Source of the DNA: Paucilactobacillus vaccinostercus DSM 20634
GTDB taxonomy: Bacteria; Bacillota; Bacilli; Lactobacillales; Lactobacillaceae
DNA: 64,000 nt
Reading direction: 5' to 3'
Assembly (NCBI RefSeq): GCF_001436295.1
Contig: NZ_AYYY01000025.1
Location: 297,033-361,032, forward strand
The notes below the pieces were generated by a model. That model saw only the letters and a list, made by a program, of their open reading frames with translations, had not been told where the DNA came from and ran no database searches. Numbering within the stretch: the first letter of the stretch is position 1; each line of letters opens with the position of its first letter. Made by a program: the position numbers and the translations under genes. Shown here piece after piece: positions 1-8,688 of the stretch.

Positions 1-1
1 C

Positions 2-1492
2 ATTCTGGCCGTCGTGGCGGCTGGGTTAGCGCATGGCATGCTGCGATCCCGTCTTCAACTGACTTCGACAAAGCTGCAAATCGTGTCGAATACCACTTGG
101 ACCATCTTAGCGGACATCCTCAACGGGTTTGTCTTCGTGCTCCTCGGGACGACGCTGCCCCACGTCATCATGTCACTGAGCCTCCAAGAAAACACCTTAC
201 TCTTCGGAATTGGGTGCCTGCTCTACGTCTTGATGTTCGCCATTCGTTACAGTTGGGTCCGATTCCGGCTCGTTAAGATCAAGGAAGACACTCAGTCACC
301 CCATCAAACGGCCCTGCAAGTGGCCACCGGTGGGATTCACGGAACGATCACCCTGGCGATGGCGTTCTCGATTCCAACCGTCATTGCCGGTCATGCCTTT
401 GCCTTTCGCGATCAGATTATTTTCATTGCGGCCGTCGTGATCCTCATTAGCCTCTTAGTGGCAACAATTGTATATCCACTGATTCTGGCACCGAAAAAGC
501 AGAGCTTTACGGATGATCAGTACAAGGATGCCCTGAACCAGATGGTCTACTCCGCACTGGAAGCTCTGCGACAGGGTAATCCGGCCTCCAAAGAAATTGA
601 ACAGGTCAGTCAGGTCATCACCAGTCAACTCGGCTTTGATCAACACGTCGATCGTAAGAGTTACATGCAGTTGATGGAAAAGGCGCAAAAAGTGGAACTA
701 GAAACCCTCGATCAACTCACCGACGATGGCGAAATATCCGAAGCCACCCGCCGCATTTACCAACAGATGCTGAGTCGCATTTCCATCAAAAACGGTCCTG
801 GGGGCTTTAAGGGCTTCACTCGGCTGGTATCGCGCCAACTAACTCACCGATTACGGAAACGACAAAACCAGCGCAAACACAAGAAGTTCATGCGTAAATA
901 CCACCAAAACATCGACCTCCTCACCACCGACATAGATAAATTCAAGAAACTTTACGGTGACAAGATGAGTCCAGAGGCGATGAACAAACTTCTGAAGTAC
1001 GCGCAACAACGACCTGATCGTCATGGACGTCTTACACAATTGCCATCGTCATCCGCTGACCGTCCCGTCGAACCGAGTGCTCCCGCAACACCAACAGCAC
1101 CGCACGACGCGCAACCGGCACTGACACCCGACAAAGCTCAGCACACGTCCCCATTTCATGATCGTGTGCACCAGCAACGCAAGGAAATCATGACCTTAAT
1201 GGACCTCCTCACAAAAGCGGTGGTGGACTACCTCAATACCATCCAAACCGCTGATAACTTAGCCGAGGTCAACATGGTGCGTAATTCCTACCTGCAACGA
1301 ACGCAACAGTTCCGGCAAAGTACAGAACTTGATGAAGACTACCTTGCAACACTCTTCATTCAGGTCTTTCAGGCTGAACACACCTTCATTCAGGAACGGC
1401 AGGCCAGTCAGCAAATCGTGCCCGAGCTCGCCAACCGACTCAACGAACAAATTTCCACGGATGAACTCGTTTATATGCAAAATCGCGTTTAA
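2..1492 (+). CDS. Na+/H+ antiporter, CPA1/NhaP family (5' truncated)
   Basis: The frame is open from base 2, so the gene starts outside the window and 496 residues are visible. The first ~150 residues hold four or five hydrophobic segments, including FVFVLLGTTLP and the GGIHGTITLAMAFSIP region typical of CPA1 sodium/proton exchangers. About 300 hydrophilic residues follow, rich in K, R and Q, which look like a cytoplasmic regulatory tail. A membrane exchanger for cytoplasmic pH and sodium is the family role. The first GTG at base 14 is internal, not a start. A strong hairpin terminator follows the stop. Confidence 0.85.
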   Translation: MLAVVAAGLAHGMLRSRLQLTSTKLQIVSNTTWTILADILNGFVFVLLGTTLPHVIMSLSLQENTLLFGIGCLLYVLMFAIRYSWVRFRLVKIKEDTQSPHQTALQVATGGIHGTITLAMAFSIPTVIAGHAFAFRDQIIFIAAVVILISLLVATIVYPLILAPKKQSFTDDQYKDALNQMVYSALEALRQGNPASKEIEQVSQVITSQLGFDQHVDRKSYMQLMEKAQKVELETLDQLTDDGEISEATRRIYQQMLSRISIKNGPGGFKGFTRLVSRQLTHRLRKRQNQRKHKKFMRKYHQNIDLLTTDIDKFKKLYGDKMSPEAMNKLLKYAQQRPDRHGRLTQLPSSSADRPVEPSAPATPTAPHDAQPALTPDKAQHTSPFHDRVHQQRKEIMTLMDLLTKAVVDYLNTIQTADNLAEVNMVRNSYLQRTQQFRQSTELDEDYLATLFIQVFQAEHTFIQERQASQQIVPELANRLNEQISTDELVYMQNRV

Positions 1493-1508
1493 ATGATCAC
1501 CGTGCCGC

Positions 1509-1545
1509 AAAAAGTGGCTGGGGAACCCCCCCCAGCCACTTTTGT
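1509..1545 (+). terminator. Rho-independent terminator after the antiporter
   Basis: AAAAGTGGCTGGGG pairs with CCCCAGCCACTTTT around a short loop, 17 bases after the stop codon. Confidence 0.85.
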
Positions 1546-1546
1546 G

Positions 1547-1690
1547 TCTCCGAACTTTAATAGCCGAAATCGGGAAAAAAAGGCTGACTTCTCCGCTTAG
1601 CTACGATAACCAAACGATTCAAAGTATGAATCATTCGGTTTTCTAGGCTATGCTCGAAGTCAAACCGCCTTTTTTTCCACTCTTATTTTT
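1547..1690. repeat. Intergenic inverted-repeat element, copy 1
   Basis: Begins with TCTCCGAACTTTAA. Then GGAAAAAAAGGC (1573) pairs with GCCTTTTTTTCC (1667-1678), with inner pairings GACTTC/GAAGTC and an imperfect hairpin near 1608-1641. The flanks and outer arms recur at 31.67-31.74 kb. It lies between convergent genes and probably also terminates the fecB-side operon on the minus strand. Confidence 0.7.
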
Positions 1691-2633
1691 AATTTTGCTT
1701 AATCATCGCGGCGGTGATCATCTTCATTTGTCCCTTAACTGCCGCTGGATCATAGTAATACATCTTGTTAAACGGTAATTCCACCACGTGGCCCGCCTTC
1801 ACAGCCGGTAGGTTCTGCCATACCGGATTACTCTTTAAGTCGCTGACGGCCTGGTCACTACCACTCTTGGCCGAACTATAACTCGTAAAGAACATCCAAT
1901 CGGCGGAATAGTGACTCAATGACTCGGTGGAAATTTGCTTGTATCCCGCGCCATCTTGAATCTTTTGAATCGAGGTTGGCAGCTTAAATTTCATCGCCGT
2001 CACGAGTGCTTCACCGCCCCGCCCCCAACTTGAGCCATCCACGTAGAGCTTACTATTTTGCATTTCGTACATCCCCACCGTCGTCTTAGCGGGATTAATG
2101 CCCGCCTGCGTCAATTTGGTTGTCTCTGTCTTCGCCGTTTGCTTCAGGTCACTGGCTACCGCCTTCGCCTGCTTTTGCCGGTTTAAAATCTGACCAAATT
2201 TCGTTAACGTCTGGTACACATTACCGGTCGACCCATAGGGAATATACACTACTGGGGCAATTTTCTTTAATTTTTTCACATCTGATTCATTGCTGGTAAT
2301 GATCAAATCCGGCTTGAGTTTCAACACGGCTTCGCTATTAAGGCCGTTACCCAAATTTTTGATCTTCTTCACCGTCTTCTGGCTCAGAAAGGGGTTCGCC
2401 AAGTCCATGCTTGTTGACCCACTGACATGAACCCCCAATGATAAAATCTCACCGGTATACACGGTCGAAACCACCCGTTTTGGATGAACGGGAACCTTCA
2501 CGTTACCCTTCGCCGTCTTAATCGTTCTCGTCTGCTGACTGCTACTAGACGACGAACTGGCCTTTCCACAGCCGGCAAACATCACTGCCGCTGTCAATAC
2601 AACGGCTACCAATTTCCACTTTTTCATTCTCAT
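1689..2633 (-). CDS. Iron-siderophore/heme type ABC transporter substrate-binding lipoprotein
   Basis: 314 residues. A basic N-terminus and hydrophobic stretch end in a lipobox (FAGC, Cys22), then a Ser-rich linker, so this is a lipid-anchored extracellular binding protein. The body follows the FecB/FepB/BtuF class: VPVHPKRVV, then LKPDLIITS, and an alpha-helical backbone between two lobes. It is last in a four-gene importer operon with two permeases and an ATPase. The ligand (ferric siderophore, heme or cobalamin) cannot be told from sequence. The start ATG has GAGGGG five bases upstream; an ATG two codons later is an alternative. Confidence 0.9.
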   Translation of the reverse strand: MRMKKWKLVAVVLTAAVMFAGCGKASSSSSSSQQTRTIKTAKGNVKVPVHPKRVVSTVYTGEILSLGVHVSGSTSMDLANPFLSQKTVKKIKNLGNGLNSEAVLKLKPDLIITSNESDVKKLKKIAPVVYIPYGSTGNVYQTLTKFGQILNRQKQAKAVASDLKQTAKTETTKLTQAGINPAKTTVGMYEMQNSKLYVDGSSWGRGGEALVTAMKFKLPTSIQKIQDGAGYKQISTESLSHYSADWMFFTSYSSAKSGSDQAVSDLKSNPVWQNLPAVKAGHVVELPFNKMYYYDPAAVKGQMKMITAAMIKQN

Positions 2634-2652
2634 CCATTCCCCTCATAATTAA

Positions 2653-3642
2653 TTAACCCTTAAATAGTTGGTACAAAAAGTACGGCATCGTAATAACCGC
2701 AACTACTAATCCCACCGGCAATACCGATGGTAAAAAAAGATTATTGGCGACCACCGTGGCAAGCACCATGATCACGCACCCGAGTAAACAGGTCACTGGT
2801 AATAAGACCTGAATGCGACTTCCACAAAAGCGGCGCGCCATGTTCGGCGCCATCAGCCCGACTAAGCTAATCGCACCCCCGACCGAGACGGCAACGGCCG
2901 CCATTGCAACGGCGAGAAGCATGAGGAGACGCTTAACGGTCGTCAAATTCACCCCCGCACTGCGCGCCATTTGATCGCCTAATACCAGTACGGCTAACTC
3001 ACGATGCAACAGCCACGTTGCGCCCAGTAATAGGACGGTGAGGCCCGCATACGGGCGTAAAAAAGCCATCTCCGTATTCCAAAAACTACCACTTAACCAA
3101 ACTAAAATTTTATCAAAATCAAAACTATCCATTCGCAGTTGGATCATCAAAATGATCCCGTTCAGTAGGGCGGTCAACGCCACCCCACCAAGCAAAATTT
3201 GCATTTTGGTGCCACTTTTGCCGATTAGCATCACCAGTAACAGGCTAATGCAGGCGCCCACAACGGCGGCTGCAGGTAACCAACGATCAACGCTAATCGT
3301 TTTGACGAGCCCGCTCAAGCCAATCAAGATGACCGCGCCAAGACTCGCGCCGGCATTCACCCCTAACAGGCTTGAATCAACCAAATCATTATTCGTCAAA
3401 CTCTGTAAAATGAGGCCACTGACGGCCAGACAGCTACCAGTAATTAAAGCTGCCCAAACATAAGGTACCCGCATATCCCAGACCACTAGGTTGGCGACTC
3501 GATCGGATGACAGACCCAACAACGTCTGGGTTGTCGTCCATAGCGACAGATGAATGTCTCCCATTGATAGAAGCAACAGACATAAGCCTCCCAGACACCC
3601 GAGCGCGCCAAGCCAACTGATGGTCACTCTTTTTTTACTCAT
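2653..3642 (-). CDS. FecCD-family ABC transporter permease
   Basis: 329 residues with about nine to ten membrane helices. It carries FecCD hallmarks: LVVWDMRVPYVWAALITGSCLAVSGLILQ near the N-terminus, LGVNAGASLGAV, and the GLMAPNMARR loop that contacts the ATPase. It forms the membrane channel with the next gene upstream, whose stop it overlaps by four bases (ATGA), so translation is likely coupled. Length is normal for the family. Confidence 0.94.
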   Translation of the reverse strand: MSKKRVTISWLGALGCLGGLCLLLLSMGDIHLSLWTTTQTLLGLSSDRVANLVVWDMRVPYVWAALITGSCLAVSGLILQSLTNNDLVDSSLLGVNAGASLGAVILIGLSGLVKTISVDRWLPAAAVVGACISLLLVMLIGKSGTKMQILLGGVALTALLNGIILMIQLRMDSFDFDKILVWLSGSFWNTEMAFLRPYAGLTVLLLGATWLLHRELAVLVLGDQMARSAGVNLTTVKRLLMLLAVAMAAVAVSVGGAISLVGLMAPNMARRFCGSRIQVLLPVTCLLGCVIMVLATVVANNLFLPSVLPVGLVVAVITMPYFLYQLFKG

Positions 3643-4622
3643 CTTTCAGTCACCCGTGCACCTTTCATAATGACAAGCAACAGAAAGATTCCGCCGCAAA
3701 TCGCGCTCAACGCGGACAGCGGTAATTCGCTCGGAGCAGTCAAAGTCTTGGCGACAATATCAACCACCATCATAAAGATGGCGCCAAGTAACACCGTTGG
3801 GACCACATTACGCTCCAACCGATCCGGATGCACATAATTAATCATTTGGGGAATTCCTAACCCAACAAAGCCGATATTTCCCGCAACGGCCACGCTAATC
3901 CCCGCACTAATCACAACCAGCAATGCGGCCACCACCCGTGTGAGGCCTGGTTTTGCGCCTAGGGAGCGCGCCGTGGTATCATCCAACACCAATAAACTCA
4001 GTTGCTTGCGCATGAGCAAAATCGTCGCCAGCACAATGATCAGACCGCCGCATAGCACCCGCACGTGGGCGTACGTCACCGCGCTGAAACCACCGACTAG
4101 TAGATTGCGAAATTGCATCGTTGTATTGGTGAGCAGGCTGCCCGCATAGGCTAGGCAACTAATAAAACTAGAAAAAACCGTGCCCCCGAGAATAAAGCGT
4201 AAGACGTCTAGTCCCTGCCGCGTCATTGCGATCAGGAGTACCGCCGTAAAAGCCACCGCGGCCCCCACCAAGCTCAACCATATCGTCGTCACAATCGACA
4301 GACTCATTCCGAGCAGCGACCCAATAATCAGTGCCAGCATGGCACCAGCATTCACCCCCAAAATCGAGGGATCCGCAATGGGGTTACGTGACAGGCTTTG
4401 CATCAGCAAGCCACTGACTGACAATAGCGCCCCCACCATCACAACGCTCAAAATACGGGGAATCCGAATGGTCCACATAATGCGCCCGTCTAAGCTTGCC
4501 GGTGCGCGCCATAAGAGGGTTAACGATTCCCACTTCACGCCCGTGCAGAGCCCCAAAACGGCCACGCTAATCAAAACAAGGGCTAACAAAACGTTGAGCT
4601 GCCACAGTTTTATTCGTCTCAT
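3639..4622 (-). CDS. FecCD-family ABC transporter permease
   Basis: 327 residues, about ten membrane helices. Family motifs seen are IMWTIRIPRILSVVMVGALL, SRNPIADPSILGVNAGAML and the coupling loop GLGIPQMINYVHP. It should pair with the downstream permease as a heterodimeric import channel. It overlaps both neighbours by four bases, consistent with one polycistronic mRNA. Confidence 0.94.
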   Translation of the reverse strand: MRRIKLWQLNVLLALVLISVAVLGLCTGVKWESLTLLWRAPASLDGRIMWTIRIPRILSVVMVGALLSVSGLLMQSLSRNPIADPSILGVNAGAMLALIIGSLLGMSLSIVTTIWLSLVGAAVAFTAVLLIAMTRQGLDVLRFILGGTVFSSFISCLAYAGSLLTNTTMQFRNLLVGGFSAVTYAHVRVLCGGLIIVLATILLMRKQLSLLVLDDTTARSLGAKPGLTRVVAALLVVISAGISVAVAGNIGFVGLGIPQMINYVHPDRLERNVVPTVLLGAIFMMVVDIVAKTLTAPSELPLSALSAICGGIFLLLVIMKGARVTER

Positions 4623-5410
4623 CGGTTCACCAGCGTTTCGTAATCGGTCATCTGCGGATACTGCGTCTGCGTCCGGAAACTCACCTTGGCACTGACCTGA
4701 AAGACATCGGCTAAGAGCTGTTCCGTCAACACTTCATGGGGCGTTCCCGTGGCCACAATTTGACCTTGTTGCAAACAGACCAACTGGTCACAGTACTGGG
4801 CCGCCTGATTCAAATCATGCAGCACGAGCACCACCGTTTTATGCGCTGTGGTATTCAACTGCCGGAGCAAGTTCAGGACATCGAGTTGATGGGTCAAATC
4901 AAGGTAGGTGGTCGGTTCATCTAGCATAATGATTGGACTATTGTGGGCGAGTGTCATCGCAATAAAGGCACGTTGCCGCTGACCGCCGGATAGGGCATCA
5001 ATTGGCCGATTAGCCAACTCGGCGACCTTGGCCGCTACCAGGGCCTGCTGAACCTGAACGGCGGCGTCCTGGTCCCGACCAAACAAGCCACGACCGTACG
5101 CATAGCGCCCAAGCTTAACTAAATTTTCCACCGTCAAATCTCCCGGAACACTGGGCGACTGGGCCAGATAGGCAATGCATTTCGCCCGTTGTTTGGTACT
5201 CAATCGGCCGATTTCACGCTCGTTGACAAATACTTGCCCCTCATTCACCGGTTTAATCCCGCTAATGGCCTTGAGCAATGTCGATTTACCACTCCCGTTT
5301 GGACCAATCAATCCGGTAATTTGGCCGGTAGCAATATGAATCGATTGATGATCAATAATCTTTTTATTTCCGTAACCAACTACAAGTTGGTTGCCAAATA
5401 GTGCATCCAT
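4619..5410 (-). CDS. FecE/FhuC-type ABC transporter ATPase
   Basis: 263 residues. Walker A GPNGSGKST (about residues 37-45), Q-loop in CIAYLAQSP, signature LSGGQRQR, Walker B IIMLDEPT and the switch histidine in VLVLHDLNQA are all present. It powers the two permeases encoded directly downstream. Closest family is the siderophore/heme/B12 uptake ATPase group. Its 3' end overlaps the first permease. Confidence 0.95.
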   Translation of the reverse strand: MDALFGNQLVVGYGNKKIIDHQSIHIATGQITGLIGPNGSGKSTLLKAISGIKPVNEGQVFVNEREIGRLSTKQRAKCIAYLAQSPSVPGDLTVENLVKLGRYAYGRGLFGRDQDAAVQVQQALVAAKVAELANRPIDALSGGQRQRAFIAMTLAHNSPIIMLDEPTTYLDLTHQLDVLNLLRQLNTTAHKTVVLVLHDLNQAAQYCDQLVCLQQGQIVATGTPHEVLTEQLLADVFQVSAKVSFRTQTQYPQMTDYETLVNR

Positions 5411-5416
5411 CAGCCA

Positions 5417-5926
5417 CTACCCCGCTTTGACGATCATATGTAATTTTTGTTGTTCGTTATGTAACGCGGCTGCATAGTCGGCCGGCTGCACGATGACACT
5501 CGTATCCACGTAGATGGCGTCTTGAAAATCCATCTTCAAAAAGTCGCACAGCTGCGCGACCGCTGGCGCAATTCCGGCCGCCGTTGTGGTGGGCGATTGC
5601 GTCCCGTTAATCAGCACGTAAACCGGGATTTGACTAAAATCAAACTGGCGCGCCACCAGCGTGCACCGGTCAAGAAATGTTTTTAGCAAACCCGTCATAT
5701 CCGACCAGTAAATCGGCGTGCCAATGAGGAGGGCATCGACGGCCGCCACTTCTTTAGCAATTGCCAAAAAATCATCATCTTGGGCCTGCCGCTGCTGCCC
5801 TAACTGGGCCACATGGTGCTCCACTAAGTTCCAGCTCACCTGTGACTGATCCGCTAACAAGTACTGCGCCAATTTGGCCGTATGTCCGTGCGCATTTGGA
5901 CTACCATTAATAAATCCCCAATGCAT
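5417..5926 (-). CDS. NADPH-dependent FMN reductase-like flavoprotein
   Basis: 169 residues from the ATG at 5926, chosen because AGGGGATGG lies four bases upstream; an upstream ATG at 5944 has no such site. The fold is flavodoxin-like: INGSPNAHGHTAKLA is the phosphate-binding loop, then ALLIGTPIYWSDMTGLLKTFLDR. It is first in the iron-type importer operon, six bases before the ATPase. By inference it may reduce the imported ferric complex, but the substrate is unknown. Confidence 0.8.
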   Translation of the reverse strand: MHWGFINGSPNAHGHTAKLAQYLLADQSQVSWNLVEHHVAQLGQQRQAQDDDFLAIAKEVAAVDALLIGTPIYWSDMTGLLKTFLDRCTLVARQFDFSQIPVYVLINGTQSPTTTAAGIAPAVAQLCDFLKMDFQDAIYVDTSVIVQPADYAAALHNEQQKLHMIVKAG

Positions 5927-5959
5927 AATTCCATCCCCTAACATTATAAATTAGTGTGA

Positions 5960-5988
5960 ATTATTCTGGATTTTCTCATAAATGTCAA
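5960..5988 (-). promoter_or_regulatory. Promoter of the flavoprotein-ABC importer operon
   Basis: On the minus strand TTGACA (5983-5988), 17-base spacer, AATAAT (5960-5965), about 35 bases before the start codon. A near-palindromic AATTAGTGTGAATTATT overlaps the -10. It does not match a Fur or PerR box that I can recognise. Confidence 0.65.
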
Positions 5989-6333
5989 GGCACGTTAATC
6001 TATTTTTAGTTTGATATTCACTAATCAGTTAATCATCTGATTATTTAAAAAGCTCATTTTTCGATCAGGTCAATAATCCGGCCAATGATGAAAAAAACGT
6101 GCTATTTCAACGCCTTGCCACGTATTTTTCCGTTAAAGCACCCCTTAACTCAAATAGTATTTTGACACTTTTGTTTGGTTCGTTAATTAGAAATATTAAA
6201 ATAATGTTACAATAAGTAAGTGAGAACCGTTCTAAATTAGGATTAGAACCGTTCTAATTTACTCATTATTTTCAGTTCAATTATCGACTGGCAACTTTCC
6301 TTTGAGCGACATTCAGAATTCAATTAATGGATA
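5989..6333. other. Intergenic region without a gene
   Basis: Besides the tandem operator it holds a hairpin AATCAG-N8-CTGATT near 6023-6042, loosely complementary A/T-rich arms near 6090-6131 (AAAAAACGTG with CACGTATTTTT), and TTGACA at 6162. No reading frame with a credible ribosome binding site was found. Confidence 0.5.
6208..6257. promoter_or_regulatory. Tandem palindromic operator with no obvious gene
   Basis: AGAACCGTTCT occurs at 6223-6233 and again within the perfect palindrome TTAGAACCGTTCTAA at 6243-6257, 22 bases apart (two helical turns). A -10-like TACAAT lies just upstream at 6208-6213 on the plus strand with only a poor -35. No ORF follows before the terminator at 6334. Confidence 0.55.
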
Positions 6334-6370
6334 AAAAAACGAGGAAATTTAATAATTTTCCTCGTTTTTT
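6334..6370 (-). terminator. Bidirectional terminator
   Basis: AAAAAACGAGGAAA pairs with TTTTCCTCGTTTTTT. It directly follows the stop of the minus-strand hydrolase and would also stop any plus-strand transcript from the tandem-operator region. Confidence 0.9.
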
Positions 6371-6373
6371 GCC

Positions 6374-7321
6374 TTATTTAACATACTGCTTCAAAAAGGC
6401 AGCGACATGTTGCTCATACTGCTTGGGGCTTGTCTGATACGACTTAGCGTGGCCGGCATTTTTAACGATCCACTTTTGCTTGGGTCCCCGAGTTGCTTGG
6501 TAGTTCTGGTCAATCATTTTGGTTGGCACAAAGGTATCCTTGCCCCCGTGGATGAACAGCATTGGGCGGTGATTATGGTGCAGTTGCGCAATCGCGTTCG
6601 CCTGCCCAAAGAAGTACCCCGCTCGAATACGGGTAATTCCGCTCACAATATTAATCAACGGCCATCTCACGATCGTGGGTAAATGATAGAGTTGTTGTGC
6701 CTGATAATTGATTTCCGTTTTGGCGTTTGTGTACCCACAGTCTTCCACGAACGCCTTCACCTGACTTGGTAGGTGCAGGCCGCTGACCATCATCGTCGTG
6801 GCGCCCCCCATGCTGACACCGAACATCACAATTTTCGACTGGTCACCATTTTTGTGGATAATTTGCTGAATCCATTTTTTATCATCTAAACGATCCGGCC
6901 AGCCGTAACCAATATAGTTGCCTTGGCTCTGCCCGTGCCCCCGTGCATCCCGTAGTAAGACGTTATAGCCGAGTTGGTGGAAAAGATAGGCGTACGCCCC
7001 CATATCATTCTTACTACCGTTAAACCCATGCGCAATGAGCACCGTCTTGGCCGACTTATGGGTTGCGGGAATATAGTTTGCCACCAGCCGATAGTTCCCG
7101 CCGGCCGATTTTATTGTCCAACGCTGTTTATTTGCGTTCTCATACCATAATTTTTGATGATATAATGGATCTGACTTACGCAACGGGGTTTTCTTACTCA
7201 AAAAACTTTTTTGGCCCGGCACAACGGCCACTTGATAAAAGTACAGTCCGGCTCCTAATAGGCCCCCTGCAAGCATGATGACGAAGATTGCTAAGATCCA
7301 ATACCAGTATTTTTTCTTCAA
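6374..7321 (-). CDS. Membrane-anchored alpha/beta hydrolase
   Basis: 315 residues from TTG at 7321, chosen because AAGGTGG lies eight bases upstream; a GTG at 7333 is too close to it. One N-terminal membrane helix (about residues 6-29), then an alpha/beta-hydrolase domain facing outward. Seen are the oxyanion HGFNGSKND, RDARGHGQS, nucleophile elbow FGVSMGG (Ser170), acid in GGKDTFV and His in NAGHAKS. Closest to the YqkD/FrsA-like esterase group; the substrate is unknown. It is divergent from the next hydrolase with interlocked start sites. Confidence 0.85.
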   Translation of the reverse strand: MKKKYWYWILAIFVIMLAGGLLGAGLYFYQVAVVPGQKSFLSKKTPLRKSDPLYHQKLWYENANKQRWTIKSAGGNYRLVANYIPATHKSAKTVLIAHGFNGSKNDMGAYAYLFHQLGYNVLLRDARGHGQSQGNYIGYGWPDRLDDKKWIQQIIHKNGDQSKIVMFGVSMGGATTMMVSGLHLPSQVKAFVEDCGYTNAKTEINYQAQQLYHLPTIVRWPLINIVSGITRIRAGYFFGQANAIAQLHHNHRPMLFIHGGKDTFVPTKMIDQNYQATRGPKQKWIVKNAGHAKSYQTSPKQYEQHVAAFLKQYVK

Positions 7322-7334
7322 AGGAGATTCCACC

Positions 7335-8249
7335 TTGTCTAACGAATTTCATTTTTTATCTAGTGATGATCATACTACTATTTATGCCAAAAAATGGTGT
7401 CCAACACAACCCCCAATCGGCATCATCCACATTATTCACGGGATGGCCGAACATATCAACCGTTACGACGAGTACGCGCAACACCTGGTCCAACAGGGCT
7501 GGCTGGTCGTGGGGGACGATCACTTAGGGCACGGGCATAGTTCCCCGACTGAGTTGGGTTACTTTGGCGAACACCCCGTTTTGCACCTTCTGGATGATGA
7601 GGTTCAGCTCTTTCATCAAGTCAAAGCGCAGTATCCTCACCTGCCCTACGTCCTTCTCGGGCATAGTATGGGATCGATGATGGCTCAGGCACTCTTGCCA
7701 CGGCTGAGTAACCAGCTTGCCGGCTGCATTTTAACCGGCACAACGGCCCCGCATCCCGAGCTCATCCCCGTTTGGCCGCTAGTGGTCTCGTTGAGTAAAA
7801 CTGCCGGTCATCAAACTGGGACCTTCTTTGACCGGTTAGCGTTTGGGAGCTTTTCCAAGCGCTTCAACCGCCACGTCAAATATTCTTGGCTGACGCACGA
7901 TTCAAAAATCATTGATTCTTACAATCGTGATCCGTGGTCTGGCTTTATTTTCACGTATAATGGTTTCTACGCCCTGTTCACCCTCACCAAGATGGCAACA
8001 ACGGCTGACTGGTACCACGGGATTCGGCGCGATTTACCGCTTCTTCTTACCAGTGGCACCCATGATCCCGTCGGCAAGTTTGGCCGTGGTCCCAAACGTC
8101 TCTTCGATCAACTGACACACGATCACTTCACGGCAGTTACGTTACACCTGTTTGACCAGATGCGCCACGAGATCTTAAACGAAACCGATCGATCGACCGT
8201 GTACGATTTTATTGATCAATGGTTACATAAGAATGTTAAAATAATCTAA
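7335..8249 (+). CDS. Alpha/beta hydrolase, monoacylglycerol-lipase-like
   Basis: 304 residues from TTG at 7335, preceded by AAAGGAG at a spacing of eight. An upstream ATG at 7275 would lie inside the divergent gene and lacks a ribosome binding site. No signal peptide, so cytoplasmic. HGMAEHINRYDEYA, DDHLGHGHS and the elbow LGHSMGSMMAQ (Ser111) match the serine-aminopeptidase S33/monoglyceride lipase group; Asp in GTHDPVG and His in QMRHEIL complete the triad. It is the first of three closely spaced plus-strand genes. Confidence 0.85.
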   Translation: MSNEFHFLSSDDHTTIYAKKWCPTQPPIGIIHIIHGMAEHINRYDEYAQHLVQQGWLVVGDDHLGHGHSSPTELGYFGEHPVLHLLDDEVQLFHQVKAQYPHLPYVLLGHSMGSMMAQALLPRLSNQLAGCILTGTTAPHPELIPVWPLVVSLSKTAGHQTGTFFDRLAFGSFSKRFNRHVKYSWLTHDSKIIDSYNRDPWSGFIFTYNGFYALFTLTKMATTADWYHGIRRDLPLLLTSGTHDPVGKFGRGPKRLFDQLTHDHFTAVTLHLFDQMRHEILNETDRSTVYDFIDQWLHKNVKII

Positions 8250-8262
8250 AGGATGTGATGAG

Positions 8263-8676
8263 ATGTTTCCAGAACGTTTACGGGCCCTACGCCGTGGTGA
8301 AAATATCACGCTAAAGGAATTGGCAACGGCGCTTAACGACCACCTGACTAAAAATGAAAAACCAAATACCCCGTCCCAAATTGGTAACTGGGAGCGGGGC
8401 ATTCGAACACCGTCATACGTGGAAGCCAAAAAATTGGCGGAATACTTCGATGTCAGCTTAGACTACCTGACTGGCAAAACCGAAAAAGACGAGTACGATC
8501 TCGGTAAGCTATTCTTATCTGGCAAAGAATTAACCTTTAATCACCAGACATTATCTAGCGATGACCGGTACGAAATTTATCAGCTCATTGATGGCTACCT
8601 CTACGGTCGTACCCATCGTAAGGACACCGATAAATTCTATGGCAAGCAAGAAGAGCTTGACCTACATCTTTTCTAA
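8263..8676 (+). CDS. XRE-family helix-turn-helix regulator
   Basis: 137 residues. An N-terminal helix-turn-helix (about residues 1-66) has LKELATALNDHLTKN, SQIGNWERGIRTPS and LAEYFDVSLDYLTG, the usual Xre/Cro pattern. The C-terminal half is unlike known effector domains and rich in charged residues. It sits 13 bases after the lipase gene and 12 before the methyltransferase-like gene, so is probably co-transcribed. Target unknown. Confidence 0.85.
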   Translation: MFPERLRALRRGENITLKELATALNDHLTKNEKPNTPSQIGNWERGIRTPSYVEAKKLAEYFDVSLDYLTGKTEKDEYDLGKLFLSGKELTFNHQTLSSDDRYEIYQLIDGYLYGRTHRKDTDKFYGKQEELDLHLF

Positions 8677-8688
8677 ACGAGGTTGGTA

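Noticed and set aside
4180..4695. 171-codon plus-strand open frame across the permease/ATPase genes
   Set aside because: Antisense shadow of two strongly supported transporter genes; no ribosome binding site and unlikely composition.
5945..6010. Fur box at the iron-type importer promoter
   Set aside because: AATTAGTGTGAATTATT is only loosely palindromic and lacks the GATAATGATAATCATTATC-like pattern.
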